From contig MU001497.1 in NCBI GenBank assembly GCA_010093485.1, positions 858,513 through 922,512 on the forward strand: a stretch of DNA of 64,000 bases. The letters are read 5' to 3'. Source of the DNA: Karstenula rhodostoma CBS 690.94. Its lineage: Eukaryota > Ascomycota > Dothideomycetes > Pleosporales > Didymosphaeriaceae. Positions 52,843-64,000 of the stretch are shown in pieces. The translations under genes were made by a program, and so were the position numbers. The notes below the pieces were generated by a model. That model saw nothing but the letters and a program-made list of their open reading frames with translations, searched no databases and had not been told where the DNA came from. Each line of letters starts with the position of its first letter. Position 1 is the stretch's first letter.

Positions 52843-54351
52843 ATGAGTCATTTCCAGCGCCAATCAGAGGAAGAGGATGGGGAGCGTGAGCGGTTGCTGG
52901 TGGAGACGACTGATAGCGAGGCTGTCGTTGCCTTTGCTGCTCACGACAAAGACGATCCACGCAACTGGAGTCCAAGACGCAAATGGCTCATGGTCGCCGC
53001 CATCATTCCGATAGACCTGAGCGTTTCTTGGGGTGCGTCCGGCTTCTCGCCTGCGGCATCGGATTTCGCCCACGACATGCATGTGTCCCCTCAAGTAGCA
53101 ACTCTTGGTCTCAGCATGTACGTCTTGGGTCTCGCATTTGGCCCCATGAGCTTAGCCCCGCTTTCGGAATACTTTGGAAGACGGCCGGTATACGTTGTCT
53201 CATACGCAGTCTTCCTGTGCCTACTCCTCGGTACTGCGTTTGTCGAGAATTTGGGAGGCTTCTTAGCATTGCGAGTCCTATCTGGCTACTTCTCCTCGGT
53301 TACGATCAGCAACTTTGGTGGCACTATAGCTGACCTCTTCCACCATCACGACACTGGTCCAGCGATGTCTTGGTTTCTGTGGGCTGCAACAGGTGGTTCG
53401 CCGACTGGCTTCGTACTGTTTTCAGTCATTGCACATGGAAGGTCTTGGCACCTTGTTTTCCGCATCATGTTCTACATCTGCCTGTCTTTCTGGATCATCC
53501 TTGTTGTGGCTCTCTATACCCTCGGTGAGACTCGACATAGCGTGTTGCTTGCTCGAAGAGCCAAAATGGCACGTAAGACTACTGGAAATGAGAGCGTTGA
53601 TGTACCAGACGAGCTCAAACAGAAAGATCCTGCGCAACTGTTCGGCACAGCGCTGGTACGACCATTCCGATTTCTTGCTACAGAAGCCATAGTACAGTTT
53701 GGAGCCCTATACAATGGGTATCTCTACGGCCTATCATTCCTTTTCAACGGCGTTTTCCACCTCATCTTCGGACCCGATGGATACGGATACGACACTGTTG
53801 GTATTGGCATCGCATTTTTAGGCATCGTGGCTGGCGTTACCGCTGGTCTGGCCACCAACATCTACCAAGAGCGTTATTATCAACGTCAGGTTGCCCTTGC
53901 TGGCCAGCGCGATGTACCTGAAGCTCGCGTCTATCTCGCAAAAGCGGCTGCCGTCGTGCTTCCCATCTCACTTCTCATCTTCTCTTTTACAGCCGAACCT
54001 TCAATCCACCCGCTCGTCTCAGTTATAGCCAGTGCCTTCTGGGGCTGGTCTTTCTACACGCTTATCTTGATGACGTTGACATACACCGAAGACGCGTATA
54101 AGACGTACTCAGCGTCGGCATTGGCGGGTATTGGCCTGGTACGCAATATCGCAGGCGCTAGTTTCCCGTTGTTTGGCCGCCTGCTATTCATCCACGTGGG
54201 GACTAAGATTGCTTGCATTATATTAGCGGGTATGTCGCTTTTCATGGCGCCGATTCCGTTCATCTTAGCGAAGCATGGGGAAGCGTTGCGTCAACGAAGT
54301 CCCTGGGCTGCTGCTCATGAAGACGAAGACGAGGATGCCGCAGAAGCCTGA
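52843..54351 (+). CDS. MFS transporter, DHA1-type (drug:H+ antiporter-1)
   Basis: This is a single exon of 502 aa. The N-terminal cytoplasmic part ends DDPRNWSPRRKWLM, the usual lead into helix 1 of this family. Twelve hydrophobic segments can be traced. Motif A between helices 2 and 3 is LAPLSEYFGRRPVY, and motif C-like Gly/Pro sequence is WAATGGSPTGFVLF in helix 5. The central loop (RKTTGNESVDVPDELKQKDP) and the acidic tail EDEDEDAAEA lie in the cytosol. Close relatives export fungicides, polyamines or metabolites at the plasma membrane; substrate cannot be inferred. The start at 52843 fits the family N-terminus; an upstream in-frame ATG at 52681 would add an unrelated 54 residues. Confidence 0.9.
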   Translation: MSHFQRQSEEEDGERERLLVETTDSEAVVAFAAHDKDDPRNWSPRRKWLMVAAIIPIDLSVSWGASGFSPAASDFAHDMHVSPQVATLGLSMYVLGLAFGPMSLAPLSEYFGRRPVYVVSYAVFLCLLLGTAFVENLGGFLALRVLSGYFSSVTISNFGGTIADLFHHHDTGPAMSWFLWAATGGSPTGFVLFSVIAHGRSWHLVFRIMFYICLSFWIILVVALYTLGETRHSVLLARRAKMARKTTGNESVDVPDELKQKDPAQLFGTALVRPFRFLATEAIVQFGALYNGYLYGLSFLFNGVFHLIFGPDGYGYDTVGIGIAFLGIVAGVTAGLATNIYQERYYQRQVALAGQRDVPEARVYLAKAAAVVLPISLLIFSFTAEPSIHPLVSVIASAFWGWSFYTLILMTLTYTEDAYKTYSASALAGIGLVRNIAGASFPLFGRLLFIHVGTKIACIILAGMSLFMAPIPFILAKHGEALRQRSPWAAAHEDEDEDAAEA

Positions 54352-54498
54352 TTTGTGTAAGACCAATGGTCCGCATGATGTCGGTCAGAACCTTTCGGGC
54401 GACTTCGATCACAGGATCCTTGTTGCTTAAAATCACGGTCGTTCCGGTGTGCAACAGCAGCCGCGGGTACTGCGCCATCTGACCATGATCGAGGTCGC

Positions 54499-56409
54499 CT
54501 AGATCCACGTGGATACTTGGCTGTCGAACGAGAATCTCCTTGTCTCTATTGCACCTTGGCGGCAAACCGATTCCGTTCTCCGAGGACTCTGGGTTTCAGA
54601 TGGCGAGATTGTTATCTTTACTGGTGTTGATCCATAGCCGCTTAGCTCATAACTTCGATCCACGTTTACGTTCAACCGGAGGCCCTGGTAATGCAGCTCT
54701 ACGAGCCCAGCTCCGTCTGCTTCAAATACCGCCGGGCCATCTTTCTCGTGTCTCGTATTGTTCGGTAACTCGCCGTCCGAATGAGTCTTCTCTACTTGCC
54801 GCTCTTCATCCGTCCGTCGTCTTCGTTTCAAACGCCATTTGAAAATGCACAAACCAACCAGAACAAGCAGCAGCAATAAAGCTAGATCCCCAATAACAAT
54901 ACCCGCTATTGCACTAGCACTGATATGTACTCCGCTATGTTGGTCGGCTTCCATCACAGAATCAGAAGGGCTAAGTAACGGGACAATCTCCTGCTTTGCG
55001 TTCGTGTCCGGGAACAACGTCTGATGGATCGAGAAGTGACTTCGTTCGTAATCGACCTTCAAGTATGCCTCCTGCATCAATGTTCTCCCAAAAGTATACA
55101 TCGACTCGTTCAGTGCCCGCCTGATCGGGAAATAGTTTGTTGCATTGGGATATATCGGGTGCGAAGCTTGCAGGTCGAAAGCGCTGTACGGCAACACGAT
55201 GTTCACTCTTCCCACTGGAGCGGCGGTCTTCCCAAAGCCGATTGTTATGCTTGGGTTCTTTGCTTTGAGCTGTGTGTGTACTGTATCGTTTACGAGATAC
55301 AGATCAGTGCTGTTATCGTAAGTTAGGTGGAATTCCGATTCGAAAACTGCCATACGCCGTCAGCATTGCTTTATATAGCAAGAAGTTTGGCTTACTTACT
55401 ATCGCACACACTCCTCGGCAGCCATAAATGCGGAACAGTATAATCTATCGTCACATATATTGGCTGATTCACCACACCGAGCAGATTTGAACTCCCATTG
55501 AATGTGTTCTGCACGACCATGCTCTGAACGTTCAGGCTGAGCGATTTGTCATCGTCAGGGTCGAAGTCGAATGTGACCTTGTTTTGATCAAATCTAGACT
55601 GGTCGTAACCTCCAAGCGTCAGACTCGCTAACGCTTGGGGTCTTTCTATCACACCGTCCGTCAGCCTTGTCCAGAACCAAGATATTGGGAAACTTATATT
55701 GTAGAGATTCACTATGAGGTAGGGTGGCTCAATGAAGTAGGGGGGACAAGAAGGTGTTGTGCTTTGCCAATGCGCAAAGGGACCAAAAAAGCGGCTAAGG
55801 CGCGCCCCTAATGGGAAACTTACTATACCAAGCTCCAGCCGTATACCCATAACTCCTACTCGGGATTTTCCCCTCTTTTCTTAGTGTACCTATTAGACCT
55901 TCCTGCGGATTATCAAAATCCGAGAAATTGGCGGGCTTTTGTCCCAGCCCGACCATACCGACCCAGACGGCTGGATTAGCCACCGCTGCAACGACTTGGT
56001 TGGACAACGTGGGACCGCCGCTATTTTGTAGCATGAGGCCTAAGATTTCGAGGCCATAGAGGGCGTTTGCAGTGAAACCCAAGTCCGGTCGCGCATCCAT
56101 CTCATATAGCCCAATCTCGTGCCAGGTTGATGAGCTGTTCACGAGGAAACCGCTGCTTTCTCGCCCGTTGAAGTCGTAGGCACCGCGGAGAGGACCGCAG
56201 GATGTGATGTTGTCTGTTTGACAACCATCCACAATGGGAACGTAGATCTCGCTGGATTTGGAGGAGGGTATGACGCGAAAATTTTGAGCGGGTGAGCCGA
56301 CGCGGATGATGAAGGCGCTCCACTGGCCATCGTTACCGATGAACTCTTGGGAGGGTGAATATACGATTGGGCTAGGAGATGGGGTTGGTGACGGTGTATG
56401 ATCTCCCAT
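54499..56409 (-). CDS. Membrane-anchored aspartic peptidase-like protein lacking catalytic motifs
   Basis: Exons are 56409-55824, 55627-55400 and 55346-54499, with introns of 196 and 53 nt; the product is 553 aa. The pepsin-like fold is visible: GNDGQWSAFIIRVGSPAQNF, YGLEILGLMLQN, VWVGMVGLGQ, GAWY joined to TSLTLGGYDQSRF, and YLVNDTVHTQL. The first catalytic site (normally DTGSS) reads VIPSSKSSEIYVP and the second IDYTVPHLWLP, so both Asp-Thr-Gly triads are lost. A transmembrane segment (about 411-436) and a 117-residue basic, Ser-rich cytoplasmic tail follow. This suggests a receptor or structural protein rather than a protease. The start at 56409 gives no signal peptide; an upstream exon may be missing. 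It is convergent with the MFS gene. Confidence 0.85.
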
Positions 56410-57212
56410 CGTGGCTATACGCAAAGTCTGCGGTGCAAATAGGACAAATGGTTTGAGGTGAGGGGGCGGAATTTGCAGTAAAGAGCCTCCTCGCGTGGCA
56501 CTACAAGAGAGCCTTAAGAGCTTGACTTTCAACCAAGCTCAAGCTTAGACATCCGGAGGTCGCGTCTTTGCGCTCATTACACCAAAAGCACACCACATTC
56601 CCCTGCGGAGAGCTGCGATCAGACCATATCTCATACCTAGTGGAGATTTCTCGCCGAACTCTCCAATCGCGCGCGCTTGTCAGCCGCCTTCGTGGACAGT
56701 CATCAACGCACCATCAGCAACCCACAACTCTAATCCGACTTCCATACTACCACTAACATGCAACAGTATAAGACGTCGCTCTTTGCCCGCTTCAAGTCCG
56801 GAGTACGGGGGCCGAAGCGTTTATCCGCCAATCAGCGTGCTCGGGGGCCGAAAGGGGTACGAACAGCCACCGCACACTCCGGGTTAGTAATTCTACGAAA
56901 GCCAAAAGTCTTCCCGCATCCGGCCCGGACGGATGATGTAATTAGAACCACGCTATGTAATGCCCTCTTTCGGGCTGTTTCAGCCTCAGGTTACTAACGA
57001 TGCTTGGCAGGGACAATCTTGAGCGACTGTACAGTGGAGTGATGGGACTCATTTCCGGGAGAGGCGGAGGATGCCGTGATCTATTCACAGTCTGGTTTCT
57101 GTCCCTCGAAGTGAACTGGAAATGAACCATTGGAAAGGTTCGTGCTTTGGGCTCCTGGAATATATATAAGGAGGTGATGTCAACCTTGTTCTCTGAGAGT
57201 CAAAACTTTCTC
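56410..57212. other. Gene-free stretch between two divergent genes
   Basis: A GC-rich imperfect direct repeat (cggGGGCCGAa) is present near 56807-56853. A TATA-like element for the next gene is at 57161-57170. No gene was recognised. Confidence 0.5.
57161..57170 (+). promoter_or_regulatory. TATA box of the Ser/Thr-rich secreted protein gene
   Basis: GGAATATATATAAGGAG lies about 45 bp before the ATG at 57213. Confidence 0.5.
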
Positions 57213-58789
57213 ATGATGTTGCTTTCAAATGGGTCGACGTTACTTCTCATAACGACTCTGTTCAGTTGCTGCAAGGCGATTCGGACTGAGCAAGTTCTGC
57301 CTGGCCATCACGTTCGACGAAACGATGGTGCAGGGCATCCAGAGGAGTTCAGCTCTCACTCCAACGCATTGATACCGCCTGCAGCCCAAGTTGACTGGGC
57401 CAATTCAGCTTTGGCTCCGCCATCCTCTACTCTTGTCTCTACTGGCATTAGTGCTACACCCAGTAAGACAAGAATAAGTGCTACCAGCATTTAGTAAGTC
57501 TACAGCTCCATTGAGGCCCCTCAGCACTATCTGACTTGTTGCGTTTCAGTAACCAAACTCCCCCACCCACACTGTCTTTAGCGAAGAGCCCTGGACTCTT
57601 TAGGTCCCGTAACGGCGAGCTGGAAGATTGGCCTGAGGTCCATCGTGCTGCGAAAGGCCTAATGCATCGTGAAGCAGCCCCAAAAAATAAGCACAAGCAT
57701 ACGCATACACCTACGCCTACGCCTACGCATGAACTAAAGTAAGTGGATACACCCTGGTTTAGACATCTTCAAGTGACACAGCATCAAAGAGTGCAGATTA
57801 GTCAACCACCGAGCCTTGGATCGGTAGCAGACGTCAAACGCCCGGCAGACGACTTGTTGCCGTGGGACTGGCCTGGATCTTGGAGGCGTGGAGCTCACTC
57901 ACCGCCTTCCTCCTCCTCTTTGCCCACTTCCATCAGCTTGCAAGCCTTTCTGTTGCCTCTGACAACGGAAAACAATGGAGCTGCTACTCGGATGCCCAGG
58001 CATGCCACGTCTCTTACCGACCACTCAAGGAACGCCTCGTCGAGCAATGTTAGTAACAGCACTATTGCTACCTCTAAGTCGGCCTCTGCAAGCTCGTCTA
58101 CTGCTACGACCTTCGTACCCGTAGTAAATCCTGGCCACTTCCACAAGATCGCGCCAGGCCTCTTGCGCCTCCAGACTGCTGAGGCATCTCCTACTGCTAC
58201 GACGACAACACCAGCCGTTGACGTCTCATTCCAGGCCGAGGTCACAAATCGCACGGTCACTGACGTAGAGCTCCACCATGCACATAGTGGCTCTACTACT
58301 CGAACGTCTTCCGCGAACAGGCCACGGAAGTCAAAGGGGTATGCTCACCGCGTTGCACCGCATTTGAAACATGGCGGTAACAAGGTCACGACAAACAAAT
58401 CCCTAGAAGATGCATCATTCGAGATACAGGCTACGCACCACCCAACCACGGGTCTATTCCGCCGCCACGATAAGGAACAGCCTTCCAGCACGACTACTAC
58501 GCCATCAGGAAGTCTTCCAACGACCGTTGCTGCACCAGGATTCTCTACAACATCTCTAAGCACTATGACCACGCAAAGTCCAAGCCTTGTCAACACGCAC
58601 GCCGAAACCCAATTTTCTTTCAACTGCAGCACCGCGACTACGCGGAACGGTTCCACTTTCGGACACGCAAAAAGGCCTGATACGAATCTCTTCTGGTCAA
58701 AGTCAGGCAAGACTGCAACGACTTCGACTGTCTTGCTGCCGTCTACGTTGGGAACGCGGACTCGACTACGCACGCCATCGACACCGTAG
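57213..58789 (+). CDS. Secreted Ser/Thr-rich hypothetical protein
   Basis: Exons are 57213-57493, 57550-57738 and 57802-58789, with introns of 56 and 63 nt, all beginning GTAAGT; the product is 485 aa. The signal peptide (LLSNGSTLLLITTLFSCCKA) is followed by a His/Thr/Pro repeat KHTHTPTPTPTHE. Then comes a Ser/Thr-rich region of about 300 residues with many likely O-glycosylation sites, without Cys pairs or a GPI-type tail. The acceptor at 57801 was chosen because the nearer one (57762) would leave an intron of only 24 nt. No domain was recognised. It may be an extracellular or wall-associated protein. Confidence 0.6.
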
Positions 58790-59370
58790 GTTTCGGTCCC
58801 CTGAGTACCATCCTAGCCCACGGATTGCTAAAGGCCAAGTCCCGTCACGACTTTGAGTCTCCAGGACAACTTTCATTACTAACTCGGCAGCTCCTGTCGT
58901 CACTACTAGGCCTACAGGAGCTCAGCAGCTGCCGTGAGCCCATTGAAACGCGAATGGTATCGCGTGCTTCTGGAGAGCACGAGCACGATGGAAAGCAATG
59001 AGGATGCATGGCCTATGAATCCCGGTTAACGTTGATACCGGGTACTCATAGGCTCGCGAAGGGCCTATCTGGCGATTTAGTGGGGATTGTATAGCGATTT
59101 TGGGCATTTTCATTATGATTTATTGTCATGCAGAAAGAGCTGGGCGTTTCGAATTTTCATTTTGGGTTCAGAGATAGAGTAGAATTCATGCAACTTGGCA
59201 TTTTAGACACTTTATGATCGCCAACAGTGTGCCTTTGAAACCAACCAGTTGTATGAAGAATTCGTCTTTTCTCGCCGAGCTTCCTCTCCACGATTGAGCG
59301 GTGACCTATCTTTGATGTATCCAGCGAGCGTAGAGTATGGTTTAAAGAGAATGTACATGAGTTTCGAACT
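58790..59370. other. Gene-free stretch between convergent genes
   Basis: No coding family or repeat was seen. Confidence 0.5.
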
Positions 59371-60694
59371 TCATGCCATCGGCATCTTCTGACCTGGAAT
59401 AGCATCGATCCCTGGCATGGCCATTAGCACTTTACAATATGATGAGGCACATTTCAACTTACAGTCGTCATCCCCAACATCCTCATCCACCTTCCTCGGC
59501 ACAGAGCATTTGTTCATCTCCTCGATACTCTGCGTCTTCATCGTCTTACACTGCACATAGCACTCCTCGTCCAGAAGCTTCTGCAGCGAGTCGTCCTTCC
59601 AGCCAAACACATAGTCTCCATGGTTGCCAAACCCAGTCCTACACCACATTAGCCCCACTCGACCAACAAACATAGCCAACTCACGTATCTCCAAACGACC
59701 AAACGAAGGGTTGTGATCCATCGGCAGGCCAATCCGCCTTCTTGTTGAACGCCTTCGTCTCGAAAATAACCTCGTACATGACCTGTGCCACGCGTACAGG
59801 ATGGGAGGCGGGACACGGGCCCTGGTTCTCAAAAGTACCGTTCGCAGGATACGACATGTGCGAGATGTGGTCGGGGCTATCGAGGTCGACGCCGTTCCAG
59901 CAGCTTTATGTCCTCAGCCAAGGTGCGCTTGTGCGAGGCAAGTACTTACGTTGGGAAGCGTAGGTTGACCATAATGCCTGCTGGACAGGGCTTGGCGGGG
60001 AAGTCCTTCGTCTCGGGGTAGCGCGTGTTCATGTCTTGCAGGCAAGTGTATGTGAGTTGGGGGTACTTGTCGGCTTCGGGTTTGGTCGAGGCGGTGGGCG
60101 AGCCGATTAGCATGCGGAACCCCTGCAGGTGATTAGCAAGGCATGGGCGTGCGGCATGTATGGCTTACTGGCTGGAAGGCTTTGACTTTGGCCTTTTGTT
60201 GGAAGTCCTGTGTAAATACGATTAGTCCTTCCCCTGAAGGATTCCCAGACTGCAGGCTGGCTCACCCCAAGAGAAGCTTGCATGTAGTATACAGTCATCC
60301 CGCCCCGCTGGCCTTCAAACCCTACGTTGCCTTTCTGTGGAACCCTCATGTACGTGCCATTGCGGGCACGGAAGAACAAGGAAGCAGTCCAGTAGTTGCT
60401 GAAGTCCTCTGCCGATCATCAGCAACAGTTACCAGGCACTTGTTTTCCCTCACGCCACGCACCCGAAGGCTGGCACGATGTGCAAGTCGAAAGCTTAGCT
60501 AGATCGTGGTCCTCCTTGTACATGGAGGTGTTGAACGAATTACCACCGATAATCTGGTGCAGGTGGGGGCTCGGTTCTAGGCCGGGATTCACCAATGGGT
60601 CCAATCTATCCACTACAAGTTGCGAGCAGCCGAAGCGTATCAGCGCCTGTGAGGGCCGGACAAAGGCCAAAGCGATGAGAAAAGTCCAATACAT
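59371..60694 (-). CDS. Secreted DUF1996 protein
   Basis: Seven exons: 60694-60463, 60408-60266, 60207-60169, 60122-59950, 59903-59685, 59638-59463 and 59411-59371. The six introns are 45-58 nt, all GT-AG, keeping the frame; the product is 340 aa. The signal peptide (TFLIALAFVRPSQA) is followed by the DUF1996 hallmark RFGCSQLVVDRLDPLVNPG then PSPHLHQIIGGNSFN, EDFSNYWTASLFFRARNGTY, CPAGIMVNLRFPTCWNGVDL, and HISHMSYP with CPASHPVRV. Conserved Cys, His and Trp-Asn-Gly residues are intact. A short Cys-containing tail (DEECYVQCKTMKTQS) completes it. DUF1996 proteins are secreted by many ascomycetes; their biochemical role is unknown. Confidence 0.93.
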
Positions 60695-61648
60695 GGTGGT
60701 GGTTCAAATGCTGTTCAGTGAGATGTAGTGTGAGCGTAAAGAATTGGGCTGTCAAGGAAGACACTCGTTTTTAGTGAGCACTATCTACTATCTGCAGTCA
60801 CCGCATGGCTTTGATTGCTGCAGCGGGAGAATACTCTCAACCGTTCGTCGGGCATGTCGAGCCGCTTAAGATGGTGACGGAGAAGTACGATCTGCACATG
60901 TACCGTTTGCGCAAGCTGCTGTCGAGGGCGGTGCCCTACGGATGTGTACAATCGAGAGAACTGCCGGTACTGTTGGCCTTTGAAGTTATCAAGCTCATAT
61001 CGGAAGTATGGGTGTCGAAGGGTGGTGCATGCGAGTCAGCCGCCGACGTAGGATAGCCGAGGGTGCGGGGATGGCGGGCAGCAGTGTCCCGGGTCGCGAT
61101 GTTTCTCGCGCTCAGGCGTCGGAAAGGCAAGGCGCCTCGTTTCAATTGCCCTTCTTGTAGCGCTAGGTGGCGCCCCCTTCGGTCGAGATGAGACGACGTG
61201 GTGTTGACCGACGCTCGCATTCCTCCCTCGCATTGCCCCCCCTCGACGGCTGGGAGCCGGCATTGGTCCAACCGCCTTTGCAGAGCACGCGCATGCGATG
61301 CGACGCCCCTCAGCCTCGGCCGCCTCGGACCCAGCCGCAGGCCGCAGCGACAAGAGCCCGAGTCCGCGATCAGGCGTTGTGCGAGCAAAAATCTCGCCAT
61401 CGACCCACCGCATACTCAGTGCCCTGGTCCTCGTGCTAGTGCTTGTTTTGCAGTTCCTAGCCCCGCGCCTTCCGCACGAGCTCCTCCGCATCACGCCCAC
61501 AAAGCACTCTCGCGACGCTGCCCATTCCGCCTTCTCTCCCCGCGAGCACACTCTGCACAGAGAACCCCCCGTCTGCCCCAGACCTTCGCAGCAAGTCGCC
61601 CCCGCCGGCACCTTCAACAAGAGAATCAACCGAGACACCGCACGCAGC
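60695..61648. other. Shared upstream region of the DUF1996 and glucokinase genes
   Basis: It is about 0.95 kb. ORFs on both strands at 61036-61640 are GC-driven, with no family likeness. Nothing else was recognised. Confidence 0.55.
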
Positions 61649-63325
61649 ATGGCACTGGCAGAGCAGGCGAAGCGCGTCGCCGACGAGTTCGGCTTCGGAC
61701 CCGATGCCGTCAACAAGGCCGTGAAGGAGTTCATCCGGGAGATGGGTATGCGTTGCACTTGCACCTGCACACCAACCCTAGGCACTGACAGCCCGCAGAC
61801 GAGGGGCTGTTGCAGGAGGGCACCGAGCTGAGCCAGATACCCACTTACGTCACTGCCGTTCCCAATGGCACCGAGAAGGTGCGACCCCACCACAACACAC
61901 CCCCACAACAATGCCACGGCTAACCCACTCCAGGGCCTCTACATGGCCGTTGACCTCGGCGGCACAAACTTCCGCGTGTGCTCCATCCAATTGCACGGCA
62001 ACACCACCTTCTCGCTCACCCAGAACAAGGTCGCCATACCCAAGGAGCTCATGGTCGCGAAGACTTCCCAGGAGCTCTTCTCTTTCCTGGCCAAGCAGAT
62101 TGAGACCTTCCTCAAGACCCACCATGAGGAACACTACACTGGCTTTCTCAGGCGCAGGAACACCATAGGGTCCACCCAGGAGGAGGAGATCTTCAACCTG
62201 GGCTTCACCTTCTCGTTCCCCGTGAACCAGATTGGCATCAACAAGGGCTTGCTCATGCGATGGACAAAGGGCTTTGACATTGCTGACGCCGTAGGCAAAG
62301 ATGTGTGCGCACTGCTCCAGACCGAGATCGACGCACTCGGCCTTCCCGTTCGTGTCGCCGCGCTCGTCAACGATACCGTCGGAACGCTCATGGCTCGCTC
62401 GTACACCTCTCCCGGGAAGACGGGGACGTTGTTGGGCGCCATCTTCGGCACGGGCACAAACGGTGCATACGTAGAGAAGCTCGACAAGGTCACCAAGCTC
62501 ACCAAGAGCAAGAACTCGGGCGACTACGACAAGTCGACGGGCGAGATGATTGTCAACACCGAGTGGGGCTCGTTCGACAACTCGCTGCGCACCCTCCCAA
62601 ACACTCCTTACGACAAGGAGCTCGACGAGAAGTCTGTGAATCCCGGCATACAAATGTTCGAGAAGCGCGTATCTGGCATGTTTCTCGGCGAGATTCTGCG
62701 TCTAGCCATCGTCGGCCTTCTCAAAGACCCCACGTTCCCGCTCTTCCGTGACGAGAACTCGGCACAGAACGACGTCCATAGCACTACCCAGATTCATGAC
62801 AACTCGCCGCTATACAAGCAGTGGGGCCTCGATACCAGCTTCCTCAGCATTTGCGCTGGAGATACTAGCCCTGGCCACAGGATGATCAGGCAGACTCTGG
62901 ACAAAGACTACGGTGTCTCCGCCGTAAGCGCCGAGGACGCAGAAGCCGTCAGGGCTATCGCAGCCGCAGTTGGCCGTCGCGCAGCGCGTCTCGCAGCCGT
63001 TGCGATTGCAGGCATTGTCATCAACACGGGCAGACTAGACAGTGCCAAGGGCACCGCAACAACAGAGCAGAAGGAGGGCATAAACCCTCCGAGAGGCGAC
63101 GTAGAGCTCTCCGAAGACGATGTCATCGATATTGGTGTCGATGGCTCGCTCGTGGAATTCTACCCCAACTTTGAGGACCACATCCGCGAAGCGCTCCGCG
63201 AGATAGAAAGCATTGGTGAGAAGGGCGAGAAGCGCATCAGGATTGGCATTGCCAAGGACGGATCTGGTGTTGGTGCAGCATTGATTGCGCTTGTCGCGGG
63301 TAAGGTGCATGTCGACACGGAATAG
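61649..63325 (+). CDS. GLK1: Glucokinase (hexokinase family)
   Basis: Exons are 61649-61745, 61799-61878 and 61934-63325, with introns of 53 and 55 nt; the product is 522 aa. It has an N-terminal helix with KRVADEFGFGPDAVNKAVKEF, and TELSQIPTYVTAVPNGTEKG. The ATP phosphate-1 loop is AVDLGGTNFRVCS, the sugar-binding signature is LGFTFSFPVNQIGINKG, and the catalytic Asp lies in VNDTVGTLMA. GTGTNGAYVE and the C-terminal adenosine motif GVDGSLVEFYPNF are all intact. The protein phosphorylates glucose to glucose-6-phosphate in the cytosol. The start and early exon junctions match fungal glucokinases rather than HXK1/2. Confidence 0.95.
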
Positions 63326-64000
63326 AGGGGTCGACGTGATGACGAGCATGGTGTCGGGGTAAAATCTACGGAAATACGCATCTCGTTGCTACATTTGCAT
63401 ATACCTACAGTAAAAAATAAAGTGCGGATCCATTGTCTGCTTGTTGCATAACGTCTGTGTAATCTTTCATGGATACTATCAAAGTCTTCCCTTGATTTCC
63501 GCTGAAGAGTGCGCCATGTGCCTTGTCCCTCTTTGGCAGAAACGATCACGGTCTTTGTTCTGCGCACCAGCACGTAATTCTTCGTCTCGCTTTGTTCGTC
63601 TGACGGAACATCCAAGGCCTCAAGTTTCGTGTACCAAGCTATCAACAAGAATAACCCAGCGTGCTAAATTTCGTGACCTGATTACTACTCACAGTAACCC
63701 ACGATACTACCTTCTTGTCGCGATATAACCAGATACGATGCTATCAGCTAGCTATCGCAGCCTCGTACTTGTCAGTGCTGCTGTATGTCCGGCATCTGAC
63801 CCTTTGTCTACTACCCACCTAAGCTCGGTTTGAGCGTGTCTCCAAAACCCGGCATTATCTGGCCAGAAACGAGAGTCCACATTGCCTGGGCTGCATGAGG
63901 CTATAAACGTATGGCAGAAGTGCAGCGTGACTGCAGAGTCAGTCATTCAACACCAGAAATCCAATACCAGAAGACATCCCCCCCGACCAAAGATACTCCT
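63326..64000. other. 3' flank of glucokinase and unannotated right edge
   Basis: No family-like ORF was seen on either strand. A gene may start beyond the window edge. Confidence 0.5.

Noticed and set aside
57147..57212. Upstream in-frame ATG for the Ser/Thr-rich secreted protein
   Set aside because: It precedes the TATA box and would bury the signal peptide; ATG 57213 is preferred.
61036..62653. Long minus-strand frames over the glucokinase gene
   Set aside because: Antisense shadows; the + strand carries intact hexokinase motifs.

Overview
The window is nuclear DNA of a filamentous ascomycete (Pezizomycotina, probably Dothideomycetes). Nearly all multi-exon genes have short GT-AG introns of 45-65 nt, often with a CTAAC/CTGAC-like branch site just before the acceptor. 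Genes are monocistronic, and the proteins recognised (frataxin, Sec6, AP-3 sigma, XPF/Rad1, Sub2, eL43, TMEM135-like, DUF1996, GH32) are typical of this group. Exon joins were worked out by eye from reading frame, splice signals and recalled family motifs; no search was run. No tRNA, rRNA, CRISPR or prokaryote-type system was recognised.

Layout, left part (1-30 kb). After the 3' end of an Asp/Glu-racemase-like gene come a secreted Gly-rich repeat protein (1.9-3.0 kb) and a secreted GH32 fructosidase (4.1-5.9 kb). Between 6 and 12 kb lies an accessory, decaying stretch: a foldback element, the relic of an ER-type Hsp70 with an inserted element, and a degraded coiled-coil gene. Then come a 544-aa orphan, a bHLH regulator, a TMEM135-like membrane protein, a mucin-like single-pass membrane protein and a HET-domain relic. 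A dense housekeeping block follows: AP-3 sigma/frataxin and DPH3/SEC6, each as a head-to-head pair sharing about 200 bp, then a small GPI-type wall protein at 28.5 kb.

Middle part (30-45 kb). A lone cytochrome P450, a Trp-rich hypothetical, a GNAT-like gene or relic, ribosomal protein eL43, the XPF/Rad1 nuclease, two poorly conserved hypotheticals, a dead acyl-protein-thioesterase-type hydrolase, RNase P subunit Rpr2 and the DEAD-box mRNA-export factor Sub2.

Right part (45-64 kb). A 4.4-kb stretch without recognisable genes but with minisatellites precedes a ketopantoate-reductase-like protein with a long disordered tail. Next are a DHA1-type MFS transporter, a membrane-anchored aspartic-peptidase homologue that lacks both catalytic motifs, a secreted Ser/Thr-rich protein, a seven-exon DUF1996 secreted protein and glucokinase.

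There is no metabolic cluster: the P450, MFS transporter and GH32 are each isolated among unrelated genes. The most unusual material is the relic of a signal-peptide/HDEL Hsp70 that lost most of ATPase lobe II and was interrupted by an insertion with a 13-bp target-site duplication, the nearby foldback element, and two probable pseudoenzymes (the ketopantoate-reductase-like and aspartic-peptidase-like proteins).
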